Shown: positions 26,766 through 35,033 of the stretch, one piece after another | Position numbering within the stretch: position 1 is the first letter of the stretch | Layout: each line of letters begins with the position of its first letter | Assembly: GCA_903833215.1 (NCBI GenBank) | Contig: CAILEM010000090.1 | Coordinates: forward strand, 1 to 64,000 | Direction: 5' to 3' | DNA from: an uncultured Armatimonadota bacterium | GTDB lineage: Bacteria; Armatimonadota; Fimbriimonadia; Fimbriimonadales; Fimbriimonadaceae | DNA length: 64,000 bases | Translations under genes and position numbers: made by a program | Notes under the pieces: generated by a model | Told to the model about the DNA's origin: nothing | Databases searched by the model: none | What the model saw: only the letters and a program-made list of their open reading frames with translations

Positions 26766-27350
26766 ATGGTTCTTTCACTTATTCTAGGCATTTCAATGTT
26801 GCAGTCCCAGGCCAAGCCAAGCGCCCTCGTTTGCCCGATGACCGCCGAAGAAGTTAGCGCTTCCTCCGCAAGCGTCGACTTCGCAGGAACCCGATATCAA
26901 ATGTGCTGCGGCGGTTGCCCAGACGAGTTCAAGAAGGATCCGACTGCGGCTCTCAAGTCCGACAAGCTCAAAGGCAAGACCGTCGGCACGTTCCTATTCG
27001 ATCCGATCAGCAACGCCCGAATCGAAGCAAAAGCAGCAAAAGGCGGTTCAGTGGACTATAAGGGAACTCGGTACCTCTTCGCGACCGCTGAAGAGAAAGC
27101 AACTTTCACTGCTGCTCCTGCCAAATTCGTGAAGAACCCTGAGAAGGAAGTTCTCTACTGCACCGTCGTTGGCCACGCGATCAAGAACTACGCGTCCGCC
27201 GGCGGCTACGTCGACATCAAAGGCACCCGGTACTACACCTGCTGCAAAGATTGCCTCGGCAAGTTGAAGGCTGATAACACGATCGCCGACAAGACTCCTG
27301 CCGATAAGGTCAAAAAGCCAGCCGTCATCGACGTTCCTGCCAGCCAGTAA
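26766..27350 (+). CDS. Secreted protein with three YHS-like repeats
   Basis: 194 aa with a short N-terminal signal peptide ending near QAKPS. Three units can be aligned: residues about 22-60 (CPM..GTRYQMCCGGCPDEF), 75-120 (FDPISNARI..GTRYLFATAEEKATF) and 128-170 (CTVVGHAI..GTRYYTCCKDCLGKL). Units 1 and 3 hold CC-x2-C clusters that could bind metal; unit 2 has lost all cysteines. YHS domains occur in copper/heavy-metal proteins, so a metal-binding role outside the membrane is plausible but unproven. TAGGAG ribosome site, TATAGT hexamer just upstream, terminator just downstream: likely monocistronic. Confidence 0.75.
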   Translation: MVLSLILGISMLQSQAKPSALVCPMTAEEVSASSASVDFAGTRYQMCCGGCPDEFKKDPTAALKSDKLKGKTVGTFLFDPISNARIEAKAAKGGSVDYKGTRYLFATAEEKATFTAAPAKFVKNPEKEVLYCTVVGHAIKNYASAGGYVDIKGTRYYTCCKDCLGKLKADNTIADKTPADKVKKPAVIDVPASQ

Positions 27351-27373
27351 CCTCTCTTTCCGGAACACTCACA

Positions 27374-27412
27374 CAGATGCCCTTCCCAAACGAGGAAGGG
27401 CATCTGCGTTTA
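27374..27412 (+). terminator. Intrinsic terminator after the YHS-like gene
   Basis: A perfect 13-bp stem (CAGATGCCCTTCC / GGAAGGGCATCTG) around a 7-base loop, followed by CGTTTATT. Confidence 0.9.
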
Positions 27413-28070
27413 TTACCGCAGGGTAGATGTCATCTTCCCAACAATTAGTGAGCCCAGATGGCGATTCAGGTCCCTTCTCCCCTGGCTAAGGGGCAGAAGG
27501 CCAGGATGAGGGGTTGCCACTCAACGGTGACGACAGAGTCGGCACATCCTTTGTTTCCGGAACCTTCGACCACATCCAGACCTATAGAGAATCACCTTCA
27601 GATGGATGCCAATAAACCTCCCGATAAACTGTCAGTATTCATCCTGTTCCCTAAGTGTGAGGACCTCTATTCTCGATTCAGTCCCCGTGATACTCCCCTG
27701 ATTAACGAACAATTTGAGGTTTGCTTAATGGATCGCTTCGCTAGGAGTCCAGGCACACGTCCAAAGTCCGAATGCAATAGGGATGTGCCGACTGCGTCGT
27801 CACCGTTTTATGGCCGATCCCCCATCCTGGCCTTCCCCCTTTGGGCAAAGGAGAAGGAACCTGTTCGCCATTTTGCGTGAAATATCCTAAGGTCAACGAG
27901 GCTCAAGAACCCGTATTGGCTCACTCAGAGTCCGTCAGTTCCGGAACCAAAGGAGCTAAAGGCGCTTAGATCGTATAACCCTATCCTTTTGAAAAAGGGC
28001 GAGGAACCCGCCTTGCATTTTTCAGCGATTCTCCAACTCGGCGCTGACGCCCGACCAATTTGACAAGACG
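27413..28070. other. Intergenic region with MITE-like element
   Basis: No credible gene. Most of it is the inverted-repeat element at 27457-27872; the remaining 200 bases up to the pseudopilin stop include a short imperfect palindrome (CCTTTTGAAAAAGG) and nothing else that I recognise. Confidence 0.6.
27457..27872. mobile_element. MITE-like element with 57-bp inverted ends
   Basis: The left arm (27457-27513) and the reverse complement of the right arm (27816-27872) share ATGGCGA, CCTTCTCC and GAAGGCCAGGATG in the same order and spacing. The arms themselves contain a smaller palindrome (CCTTCTCC..GGCAGAAGG). The 300-base centre shows no coding signal. No transposase and no clear target-site duplication were found, so mobility is inferred from the structure. 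Confidence 0.5.
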
Positions 28071-28886
28071 TCAGTCACACAGGCTGTACCAAGTCCCCGA
28101 CCACGCGTTGGGGTCATCGCTGGGTTCACCTGATTTGTGGCCGGCTGGATCGACCATAGCGAGATCGAATTGGCCGTTTCCTGAGATCTTCTTCGCGTGG
28201 CTGTCGCTGAAAATCATTGCCCCACCTGTCGAAGACCACTGTTGGTAGTAGCTCACCGGATCACAGTCGTAGCCGTAGCGGGCACAACCAGGATCTGACT
28301 GGCGTGCGAAGAACGGGAACATCTCGATTCGGATGACGCGGGTGTCGGCGGGATACTCGACTGCGCTCTCGTTGACTACATTCGTATCCGTGTACAGAAT
28401 ATTGTTCTGGCTCGACTCGTTCGCCGCAGTTGTAAACATACAGTGATCGAACCGATAGGACGTTCCGTAGGCCGCCCAATAGCTCGCATACGAACCACGG
28501 TTGGCCTCCAGGCCGGGATCGACTCCGAGATACGGACCTCCTGAATCCAGGGGACTCTTGAACACTTCCTTGTTTGCCGTGTATGTCAGCAGAAGTTGCT
28601 CAGTGCCCTTGTGTCCGGCAAGCCCGCTGGGCGGAATGCTGTTATAGGCATAAAAGATCGGCATCGTGTCATCGCTGTCGTTCAGATACAGCTTGTAAGC
28701 CAACCCGATCTCCTTGGCATTACTGAGCTCAACCGTGTTTTTGGCAGCTTCTTTGGCTCTGGCGAAGACGGGGAAAAGGATCGCCGCCAAGATCGCGATA
28801 ATAGCGATGACGACCAGTAATTCAATGAGCGTAAACCCGCTCGAAGCGACCGAAAGTTTGAGACTTCTCGGGGATGTCTTATTCAT
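28071..28886 (-). CDS. Prepilin-like protein (type II/IV pseudopilin family)
   Basis: 271 aa from ATG 28886, which has TGGAG nine bases upstream. Type III signal: basic leader MNKTSPRSLKLSVASSG followed by FTLIELLVVIAIIAILAAIL, the peptidase cleavage site and glutamate-5 of the pilin stalk. The C-terminal globular part is tyrosine-rich and ends with the GGAMIFSDSHAKKI strand common in the large prepilin-like families of Armatimonadota and Planctomycetota. Exact role (pseudopilin or surface-displayed protein) is unknown. A TPP riboswitch lies directly upstream and has no other downstream gene to control. Confidence 0.88.
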   Translation of the reverse strand: MNKTSPRSLKLSVASSGFTLIELLVVIAIIAILAAILFPVFARAKEAAKNTVELSNAKEIGLAYKLYLNDSDDTMPIFYAYNSIPPSGLAGHKGTEQLLLTYTANKEVFKSPLDSGGPYLGVDPGLEANRGSYASYWAAYGTSYRFDHCMFTTAANESSQNNILYTDTNVVNESAVEYPADTRVIRIEMFPFFARQSDPGCARYGYDCDPVSYYQQWSSTGGAMIFSDSHAKKISGNGQFDLAMVDPAGHKSGEPSDDPNAWSGTWYSLCD

Positions 28887-28908
28887 TTTTTGCGACTCCA
28901 AATGCAAA

Positions 28909-28940
28909 GAGCCACCTTTCGCGATTGCGAAGGGTGGCTC
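28909..28940 (-). promoter_or_regulatory. Expression-platform hairpin
   Basis: Between the TPP aptamer and the pseudopilin start, an 8-bp stem (GAGCCACC / GGTGGCTC), one mismatch and five more pairs close an AATC loop, followed by TTTGCATTT. Its location and shape suit a terminator or ribosome-site sequester of the riboswitch, although the T-run is weak. Its core also resembles other interspersed palindromes here. Confidence 0.6.
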
Positions 28941-28960
28941 CAACATTGGAACTCGCTCTT

Positions 28961-29060
28961 CCACAATCCCTACACCGGTACTAACCGGATCAGGTTCATT
29001 GGGTCTTCCTCCAGCATCTTTGATGCCTTGGAACTCTCAGCCTTGCGGCTCCCCCTGCGG
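28961..29060 (-). ncRNA. TPP riboswitch (THI element)
   Basis: Reading the minus strand, all conserved parts are present in order: P1 CCGCA / TGTGG; GGGG before GCC-GCAA-GGC (P3 with a GNRA loop); CTGAGAG; an extra P3a hairpin (GCATC-AAA-GATGC); GACCC pairing back to GGGG; AACCTGATCCGG; the P5 arm CCGG-TTAGTA-CCGG; and TGTAGGGA. The aptamer core matches the thiamine pyrophosphate consensus without an obvious lesion. It normally represses thiamine synthesis or uptake genes, but here only a pseudopilin gene follows. Confidence 0.93.
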
Positions 29061-29078
29061 GCGACTCTTGCTCCCCTT

Positions 29079-29084
29079 ATTATA
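29079..29084 (-). promoter_or_regulatory. Candidate -10 box for the TPP-riboswitch transcript
   Basis: A perfect TATAAT on the minus strand, about 19 bases ahead of the aptamer P1 stem. No good -35 match at the usual distance. It would make the riboswitch-pseudopilin unit independent of the operon upstream. Confidence 0.5.
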
Positions 29085-29124
29085 CGCGGTGAACTGGTTT
29101 CCCAGCAGCAGCGACTCCTTACTG

Positions 29125-30108
29125 CTAGCGCGTCCCCAGAACTTCAAACGAGAATCCGCGTTGTCGAAGTCCTTCGGTCATTTCAGATAGTGCCTCTAGC
29201 GTGACATCCACACCAGCATGGAGTTGAATGACGGCCCCTGGACACACCGCGGAGAGAACCCTGCGTAGAAGCTCGTTCCGTTTCGGACGCTGAAAGTCGT
29301 ACGGGTCCACAATCCGGTGGTGTGCCTTCTCACCCGAAATGACTTCGCTTCCAGGAGCACGGTAGAGCGAGGGCTCAAACCCTAGAGCCGACCTGAAAGC
29401 AGCTTTACATCGAACAAGTTGGGGATCGGAAGCATTGTGATCCCAGGAGTGGATTTGCAGCGAGTGCCCTTCGCGCAGTGCCCGCTTTAGCAAAGCAGAT
29501 TGTGATGCGACTCGATCTCCCATGCAGAATAGAGTGGCGTGGATGCCAAGCGCTCTCAGGCTATCGAGCATCTCTTCACCTCCTCGTTGCGGTGGAAAGT
29601 CATCGAAGGTTAGGAAGAGGGATCCCCCTGATGGTTTGCGAGCAAGCGCACCATGAACGGCATCGACGATATCTGTCGTGCGGATGACAGCACCGCTGGC
29701 GAATCGAACTTCGCCAGCGGTGTCGATTACGACAGTGGTTGGAACCCGGTCGACGCCCTGACCACGCGACCACGCACCTCCGCGATCCAGCCACAACGCC
29801 AAACCTTGATTGTGATTCGAAACTTCGGACCACCTACCATCGACGCTTACAGTGATGAACGCCACAGGAAGGCCAGCGGTGGCGCTACGGGCCGCGACGA
29901 GCCTTGGAACCTGTTGCTTCCACGTATCGCACCAATAGGCACAAAACGAAATCACTGTCACCTTGCCAGGAGTCCAGTCTTTTGGACTCCCGGTTGAGTC
30001 AGTAAGGTGGAAGGGTGACCAAATCACTCCAACTCGGGGATCAGCCGATGCGTGGCGGCATAGGATTGAGCAGAGTAGTCCAACGACCCAAGTGAGCCTA
30101 ACTCTCAC
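29125..30108 (-). CDS. Thioredoxin-fold and NodB polysaccharide deacetylase fusion, secreted
   Basis: 327 aa with a signal peptide (cleavage near residue 22). Residues about 30-155 form a TlpA/AhpC-like thioredoxin fold with VISFCAYWCDTW; the second active-site cysteine is replaced by W63, and RVPTTVVID carries the cis-proline. Residues about 160-327 are a NodB deacetylase with FLTFDD (catalytic D169, zinc ligand D170), H220-SWD-H224, LYRAPGS and IQLHAG. All five deacetylase motifs are recognisable, so the enzyme is probably active on a cell-surface polysaccharide. Its start overlaps the end of the macroglobulin gene by 4 bases. I know of no such fusion as a standard family. Confidence 0.82.
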   Translation of the reverse strand: MRVRLTWVVGLLCSILCRHASADPRVGVIWSPFHLTDSTGSPKDWTPGKVTVISFCAYWCDTWKQQVPRLVAARSATAGLPVAFITVSVDGRWSEVSNHNQGLALWLDRGGAWSRGQGVDRVPTTVVIDTAGEVRFASGAVIRTTDIVDAVHGALARKPSGGSLFLTFDDFPPQRGGEEMLDSLRALGIHATLFCMGDRVASQSALLKRALREGHSLQIHSWDHNASDPQLVRCKAAFRSALGFEPSLYRAPGSEVISGEKAHHRIVDPYDFQRPKRNELLRRVLSAVCPGAVIQLHAGVDVTLEALSEMTEGLRQRGFSFEVLGTR

Positions 30109-33100
30109 GGATGCACCAGAATGTATGAGGCCGAACTCCGTCCTCGCGTTGTGGGCCGGCGGAGATATTCGCCCGTCGCTGGAAGCGCGATCAGCCTGCC
30201 ATCTGATTCAGCCCGGATGTAGTACCGGAAGTACGTCGGCGTCCCGCTGTTCATCAAATAGTGAACGACGGCACCATCGCGAACTTCTTCTCTTGAGTAG
30301 CTCGTAAAGTCGGAATCGACATATTCGAAACCGGCAGGAATAGGTTCGGTGACCTTTAGGGCGTCAGAGATGTCATCGCCCCACACAACTACCGTGCAGC
30401 GAACCGGCTCACCGGGTTTGATTACCCCGTTGACTTCGGTCCAAACGCCAGCTTCATTTCGAACCTCGAACCTTCGAGTCACTCGGACGCCATAGGTGGA
30501 TTCGTTGAGCAAGGGGCGGTAGGAGCGTGCCTGAATCGTAAAGAGTGTTTCTCCATCACCAGACCGAAGAAGCTCGAATGTGTTGGTTCCTCCATGAAGA
30601 ATGAAGTCTCGAACTTCGACGGAAGCACTTTGGTCAACCGTCGATGGAGTCAATGAGTAGACATGACCGTTGATCGAAACCTTCGCATCTCCTATCGACT
30701 TGCTGTCTGGGTGCTCCCGACCGTATAGGGACAATGCTCGAACGATTCCAGCAGTGTCCTCGGCACAGCGGTAGTAGTCCTTCTCAGGCACGGCGAGTCG
30801 TCGGGCAAGCTTGGTTTGCAGGCTCGAATGCTCGTTCATCAAGCACAAGACGGTGAGAAGCTCGGCCGTCGTCTCGGTATCCGAGGCACTCCAGCCGATG
30901 CCAAATCCAACTGGAACGTATGCGGAGGCGGGGCCATCCGACACGAGCTTTAGCACGTTTTCGACGTACTGAGATGCTCGACCCGAATCCTTGCCAACCA
31001 GAACCTCTGCGAGGCGCAGTTTTGCGAAAGGTGACAACTTCATGCCGCGAGTCACAACCTCATCGACGTAAGAAGGTGCGATCGGAGCACCCAGCGCTCG
31101 AAGGGATGCTGCGAGTCGAGCACGATCCTCCCACAGGTTTGTGCGTTGATACATAGTTGTGCAGCCGGAGACTGCGGCATTCTTCATGCTGGGAAAAACT
31201 CGGTATCCATGGGCCTCGGCGAGAGCGAGTGCATAGCCGACTTCTGCAGTGATCTTGGCATCTGCTGGTGCGCCTTCCCACCAACCCCATCCATCGTAGA
31301 GTTGATCCCGAGACAACAGGGCGAGTGCTTCCCTAACGTCGTCACTGTTTTTGGGTGCATTGATCGCAACGGCGGCTTTCAATGCATTGACGGCCCACAT
31401 CGTGCCGTAGCGACCGCCAGCGAGAAGGCGGTTTGCCGATTCTCGTGCGGTCGCCTGGATTCCACCCGAGATGCGAACAGTGATCAACGACCCTGAGCTG
31501 ATCGTGTCAGCCGCAAGTTGAATCTTGGTGGACTGCCTCTTGGCGAGCGATCCTCCAATCAACGTCGTCTCGGCCACTCCCCGAGGAACGACAGGTACGG
31601 AAATGGCGAGCGCATCCCCGAAGTCAGGATCGGTACTTCCGATGGCGCCGACACGAGCTGTCAGTTTTGCGAAGCCACTCTTTGGCACGTCCGTGACGTT
31701 GAGATTCCAATGCACTTTGGCTTCGCTGTGCGCCTTCACTTCCACTTCTTGCTTTGCAGCGTTGAGGATGCTGAGACCTTCGGCGCGAATGTTAACCTCG
31801 AATCTTCGTGTCTCAGCACTGCGATTATTGATCGTTCCAATCAAGGTCAGGAGGTCACTCTGGGCTAACAGGCGCGGCGTGGCCAGGCGAAGTGTCACGG
31901 GTCGAGTTGCGGTGACATTGGACACGCCAGAGCCAACGCGAGTGTCGCCAGTAACTGCGCGACCCGTGGCTCTCCAAGATGTCAGATTCCCAGGCATCTC
32001 AAATGAAACCAGCCCATTACCGCTCGCATCGGTCTTGACGAAGGCGTTCCAATACGCGGTGTCTTCAAATCGCTGACGGACGGGGGCGACGCTACTCACA
32101 TTTTGGAAAGCACCCCCTGCGAGTTCCTCTGGAGCCGATTGAAACGATTGGACATTATCCCCGCGGATGCCCCAATAGTAGGAATATGGGTCGGGCGTAA
32201 TGTCCTGGCTCAGCGCGTAGATCGCTTCATCTACAACCGACACTGCCACCTCCGCCGGAACGCCATGCCCGTCTTGATCGAGGGTACGAACACGATAGGT
32301 TGCCTTCTCGCCCGGTTTGTATTCCGATTTGGTGGCTTTGACTTCCACATTCAGCAAGCGCTTCTTATCAGGCAGTGGTACGACCGCGCTCCCGGACAAC
32401 ATCCCAGTCTCAGACCACTGGTTGATCGTGACGTAGCCATTAGGAGATTGCTGCGCTGAAGTCTCCACCGTCCACATTCCGATCGGTTTGTGGGACTGGA
32501 CGACCTTGTAGTTCCAGATGTCTCCGCCCGAGTACACGAACAGAATCGGATACTTGGGTCGGTTTGTCAGGGCGTAAGCACGAAGCTGTTGACCCGGCGC
32601 ATACACTCTTTTGTCGAGCTTGATCTCCAGGCTCGCCCCTTCTTTCACTTTCTCAGGCTTGTAGTCGAGTCCAGCTACCCATATCGGCTCAGATGCCCGC
32701 GCCTTGCGGCCAGTTTCATCGGTTGTTTCGGCGTGGATTGTAAGATTGCCATACGCTGATGCAGGCATGTTTACTGCCAAAACTCCAGTCGTCGGGACAC
32801 TGACTTCTTTCCGAGAAAGAACCTTGGGTCTGAATTCCGCTTTCTTCTCATCCCACACCTGGGTAACAACCTGGAGCCGTACTTTGCCGGACTTCGGTCG
32901 ACCATCAAGGTCCACCAAGCGGACTTGCATCGGAACTAGGTCGCCAACCGCGACCGTCTGTCGGAGGCACGTGAGCCCAAGCCGAACGAGGGCCGGATAG
33001 ACCGGGACTGAAGTTCCTCCCGTGACTTGACGCCTAGAGCCATCAATCACGGTCAGGCTGATCGAGTAGGTTGAATCTTGTGCCTCTGGGTCACTGTGGA

Positions 33101-34355
33101 TCCGGATGTCGAGGTGCCCCTTGTTATCCGTGACACCTTCACCGTCGGCCGCAAAAGGCGACGAAGCATAGGTGTCGCGCGGGTACATGTTGCCGTCGCC
33201 GCCGTAAAACCAACGATCTTCAGGGGTACTCCACCTATAAGGCGAGTTCGAGCGGCGAACAATCCAGTGCACGCTTGCTTGAGGGACAGGAGCGCCGAAG
33301 TAGTAGTTGGCATCCACGTCGAAATGGAGGTCTTCTCCGCTTAGGTACCGACGCTGTTTGGGTTTAGAGTCAACTTTGTATTCGGGCTTTCGGTAGGCAG
33401 CAACGGTGAAGGTCTGGTACGCACTCTGCTGCCCGTAGGTGAGAACGACGGAATAAGCTCCAAGCATCCCCTCTTGTGGGATTTTGAAAGAACCGGCGAC
33501 ACTTCCAATATCATTCGTCTTGAGCGTTACTTGCTCCAAGGGGTTATCGCGTGGATCGCGTAACTGAATGCCGATGTCGGCGTTGCGGACGTCATCGTAT
33601 AGCTGGTCATGTGTCAGCCGAAGGATCGCCTTGAACGAGATCGACTGCCCGGGCCGGTAGATCGGGCGGTCGGTTTGAAACAGGCACTTCAAGAATCCAT
33701 TTGGGCTCTGTGCCCCAACACCGAGACCGGCCAACTCATCCTTTGCCTGAACGACAACGTTATCTTGCGAGGGTGGCATGCTTATCAGCGCCGTCCCGTC
33801 TTCACCCGTTCTGGAGGTAATTCGCAGGTTGCCTTTTGAATCAAAGAAGCTGATTTTGGCCCCTTTGACAACTGCTCCTGATTTGAACTCTGTCACCCAG
33901 ACGAGTGCGCGCTTATGCGAGCGCTTTACAACAAATGAGAGGTTTGTTACGTTCACGACCGCCCAAGCTTGCTTGCCTCCGGCTGCGAGAGCTAGCAGGT
34001 AGACACCTGCTTTCATAGGGGGCAGATTCACCTGCCGAGAGAAATAGTTGTCTTTTGGATCGAGGTACTGGTCTCGCTTCGCGATCGTCAAGTCAAACTG
34101 CGCGCTTGGGTTGCCTTGTCCAGCAGGGCGCTTGTTCCAATCGTCAGGATGAGTTAGCCACTTCAGGCCATCAATCGGATAGCAGTTGACGTGAACAATC
34201 GGGATGTTGCGGGTATTGATGTTCAAACGAATCTTTGAACTTGGGGCGACGTTTTGAGACACCCAAACCTGCAGGTCTTTCGGAAAACTTGGCTTTTCGG
34301 CTTGAACACCCAAAAGCGCGATCGCAAAACATAAAACGGGAATCATCCTCGGCAC
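30105..34355 (-). CDS. Alpha-2-macroglobulin family protein lacking the thioester
   Basis: 1416 aa with a signal peptide (MPRMIPVLCFAIALLGVQA). MG1-like strands follow, an MG2 domain with TDRPIYRPGQSISFK near residue 230, several macroglobulin repeats, and the A2M core with DTAYWNAFVKTDASG near residue 765 and LTSWRATGRAVTGDT. Bacterial A2Ms trap proteases in the periplasm. In the thioester domain the place of CxEQ reads AGGRYGTMWAVN near residue 978, so covalent trapping is unlikely. No penicillin-binding protein 1C gene is adjacent, unlike the classical yfhM-pbpC pair. Overlaps both neighbours (13 and 4 bases). Confidence 0.88.
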   Translation of the reverse strand: MPRMIPVLCFAIALLGVQAEKPSFPKDLQVWVSQNVAPSSKIRLNINTRNIPIVHVNCYPIDGLKWLTHPDDWNKRPAGQGNPSAQFDLTIAKRDQYLDPKDNYFSRQVNLPPMKAGVYLLALAAGGKQAWAVVNVTNLSFVVKRSHKRALVWVTEFKSGAVVKGAKISFFDSKGNLRITSRTGEDGTALISMPPSQDNVVVQAKDELAGLGVGAQSPNGFLKCLFQTDRPIYRPGQSISFKAILRLTHDQLYDDVRNADIGIQLRDPRDNPLEQVTLKTNDIGSVAGSFKIPQEGMLGAYSVVLTYGQQSAYQTFTVAAYRKPEYKVDSKPKQRRYLSGEDLHFDVDANYYFGAPVPQASVHWIVRRSNSPYRWSTPEDRWFYGGDGNMYPRDTYASSPFAADGEGVTDNKGHLDIRIHSDPEAQDSTYSISLTVIDGSRRQVTGGTSVPVYPALVRLGLTCLRQTVAVGDLVPMQVRLVDLDGRPKSGKVRLQVVTQVWDEKKAEFRPKVLSRKEVSVPTTGVLAVNMPASAYGNLTIHAETTDETGRKARASEPIWVAGLDYKPEKVKEGASLEIKLDKRVYAPGQQLRAYALTNRPKYPILFVYSGGDIWNYKVVQSHKPIGMWTVETSAQQSPNGYVTINQWSETGMLSGSAVVPLPDKKRLLNVEVKATKSEYKPGEKATYRVRTLDQDGHGVPAEVAVSVVDEAIYALSQDITPDPYSYYWGIRGDNVQSFQSAPEELAGGAFQNVSSVAPVRQRFEDTAYWNAFVKTDASGNGLVSFEMPGNLTSWRATGRAVTGDTRVGSGVSNVTATRPVTLRLATPRLLAQSDLLTLIGTINNRSAETRRFEVNIRAEGLSILNAAKQEVEVKAHSEAKVHWNLNVTDVPKSGFAKLTARVGAIGSTDPDFGDALAISVPVVPRGVAETTLIGGSLAKRQSTKIQLAADTISSGSLITVRISGGIQATARESANRLLAGGRYGTMWAVNALKAAVAINAPKNSDDVREALALLSRDQLYDGWGWWEGAPADAKITAEVGYALALAEAHGYRVFPSMKNAAVSGCTTMYQRTNLWEDRARLAASLRALGAPIAPSYVDEVVTRGMKLSPFAKLRLAEVLVGKDSGRASQYVENVLKLVSDGPASAYVPVGFGIGWSASDTETTAELLTVLCLMNEHSSLQTKLARRLAVPEKDYYRCAEDTAGIVRALSLYGREHPDSKSIGDAKVSINGHVYSLTPSTVDQSASVEVRDFILHGGTNTFELLRSGDGETLFTIQARSYRPLLNESTYGVRVTRRFEVRNEAGVWTEVNGVIKPGEPVRCTVVVWGDDISDALKVTEPIPAGFEYVDSDFTSYSREEVRDGAVVHYLMNSGTPTYFRYYIRAESDGRLIALPATGEYLRRPTTRGRSSASYILVHP

Positions 34356-34885
34356 CTCGATGCAGTCAATCGGAATAGCGTCACAGCAGAGTTTTCAGGA
34401 ACTCCAGCTTTTTTGAATGCCCACTTCAGCCTCAACTGCGGGTCTTTTCCTTCCCAAGGCAAAACAATGCCTTTCTTGTTTCCCGCCTGAAGCACAAGCC
34501 CATCGGACGGCAGCAGCCCATCCACTGAAGACATGGGATCAAGCTTGGATACAACCGTCACCGTTACAAGGAACCCCTGGAGGTCGGTGAGTTTGAGAGG
34601 ACCGTATCGAGGGTCATGCGCCGCGGCTGCTCGCGCTGCCAACACCACTTCGTCCTCCACAGACGCGGTTCTGGATGTCAGATCCCCTCGACAACCAATG
34701 ACCTTGCCATTTCGCTCGATGGTGACAAAAACAGCCTTTGCTCCGGTGTGGACCTTAGGTCTGGGAGGTTCTAGGTGTCTCACTTCAGATTCGACTGCCT
34801 GTCTGGCAAGGTCCACTAGCACCTGTTGATCTTTGGGAACCGTCTGTCCGCATCCCATGGCGAGCGTTAACGCGTAAATCAGCAT
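34343..34885 (-). CDS. AMMECR1-domain protein, probably exported
   Basis: 180 aa. Hydrophobic N-terminus MLIYALTLAMGCGQ looks like a short lipoprotein signal, although it lacks the usual basic residues. The rest matches the AMMECR1 fold: AVFVTIERNGKVIGCRGDL (family signature normally LRGCIG) near residue 50, ARAAAAHDPRYGPL and a strand-rich C-terminus. AMMECR1 proteins are usually cytosolic and partner Memo and radical SAM proteins; none of those are here. First gene of the operon with the macroglobulin and deacetylase fusion. Biochemical role unknown. Confidence 0.75.
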   Translation of the reverse strand: MLIYALTLAMGCGQTVPKDQQVLVDLARQAVESEVRHLEPPRPKVHTGAKAVFVTIERNGKVIGCRGDLTSRTASVEDEVVLAARAAAAHDPRYGPLKLTDLQGFLVTVTVVSKLDPMSSVDGLLPSDGLVLQAGNKKGIVLPWEGKDPQLRLKWAFKKAGVPENSAVTLFRLTASRCRG

Positions 34886-35033
34886 TTATCTCCAAGCCTT
34901 TGACGCACGAACGTTGACAACGTATCTCTGACTAGCCTCAATTGCCGAACTTAGATTTCCATCAGAACGCTGATTGCCTGTACCCAGTAGGGGTATATTG
35001 CGGTTCATCCATCCGAGTGGTGTTGTGTGCCGA

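Noticed and set aside
27458-27880. 140-codon frame across the MITE-like element
   Set aside because: It is a translation of the inverted-repeat arms with no ribosome site or domain.
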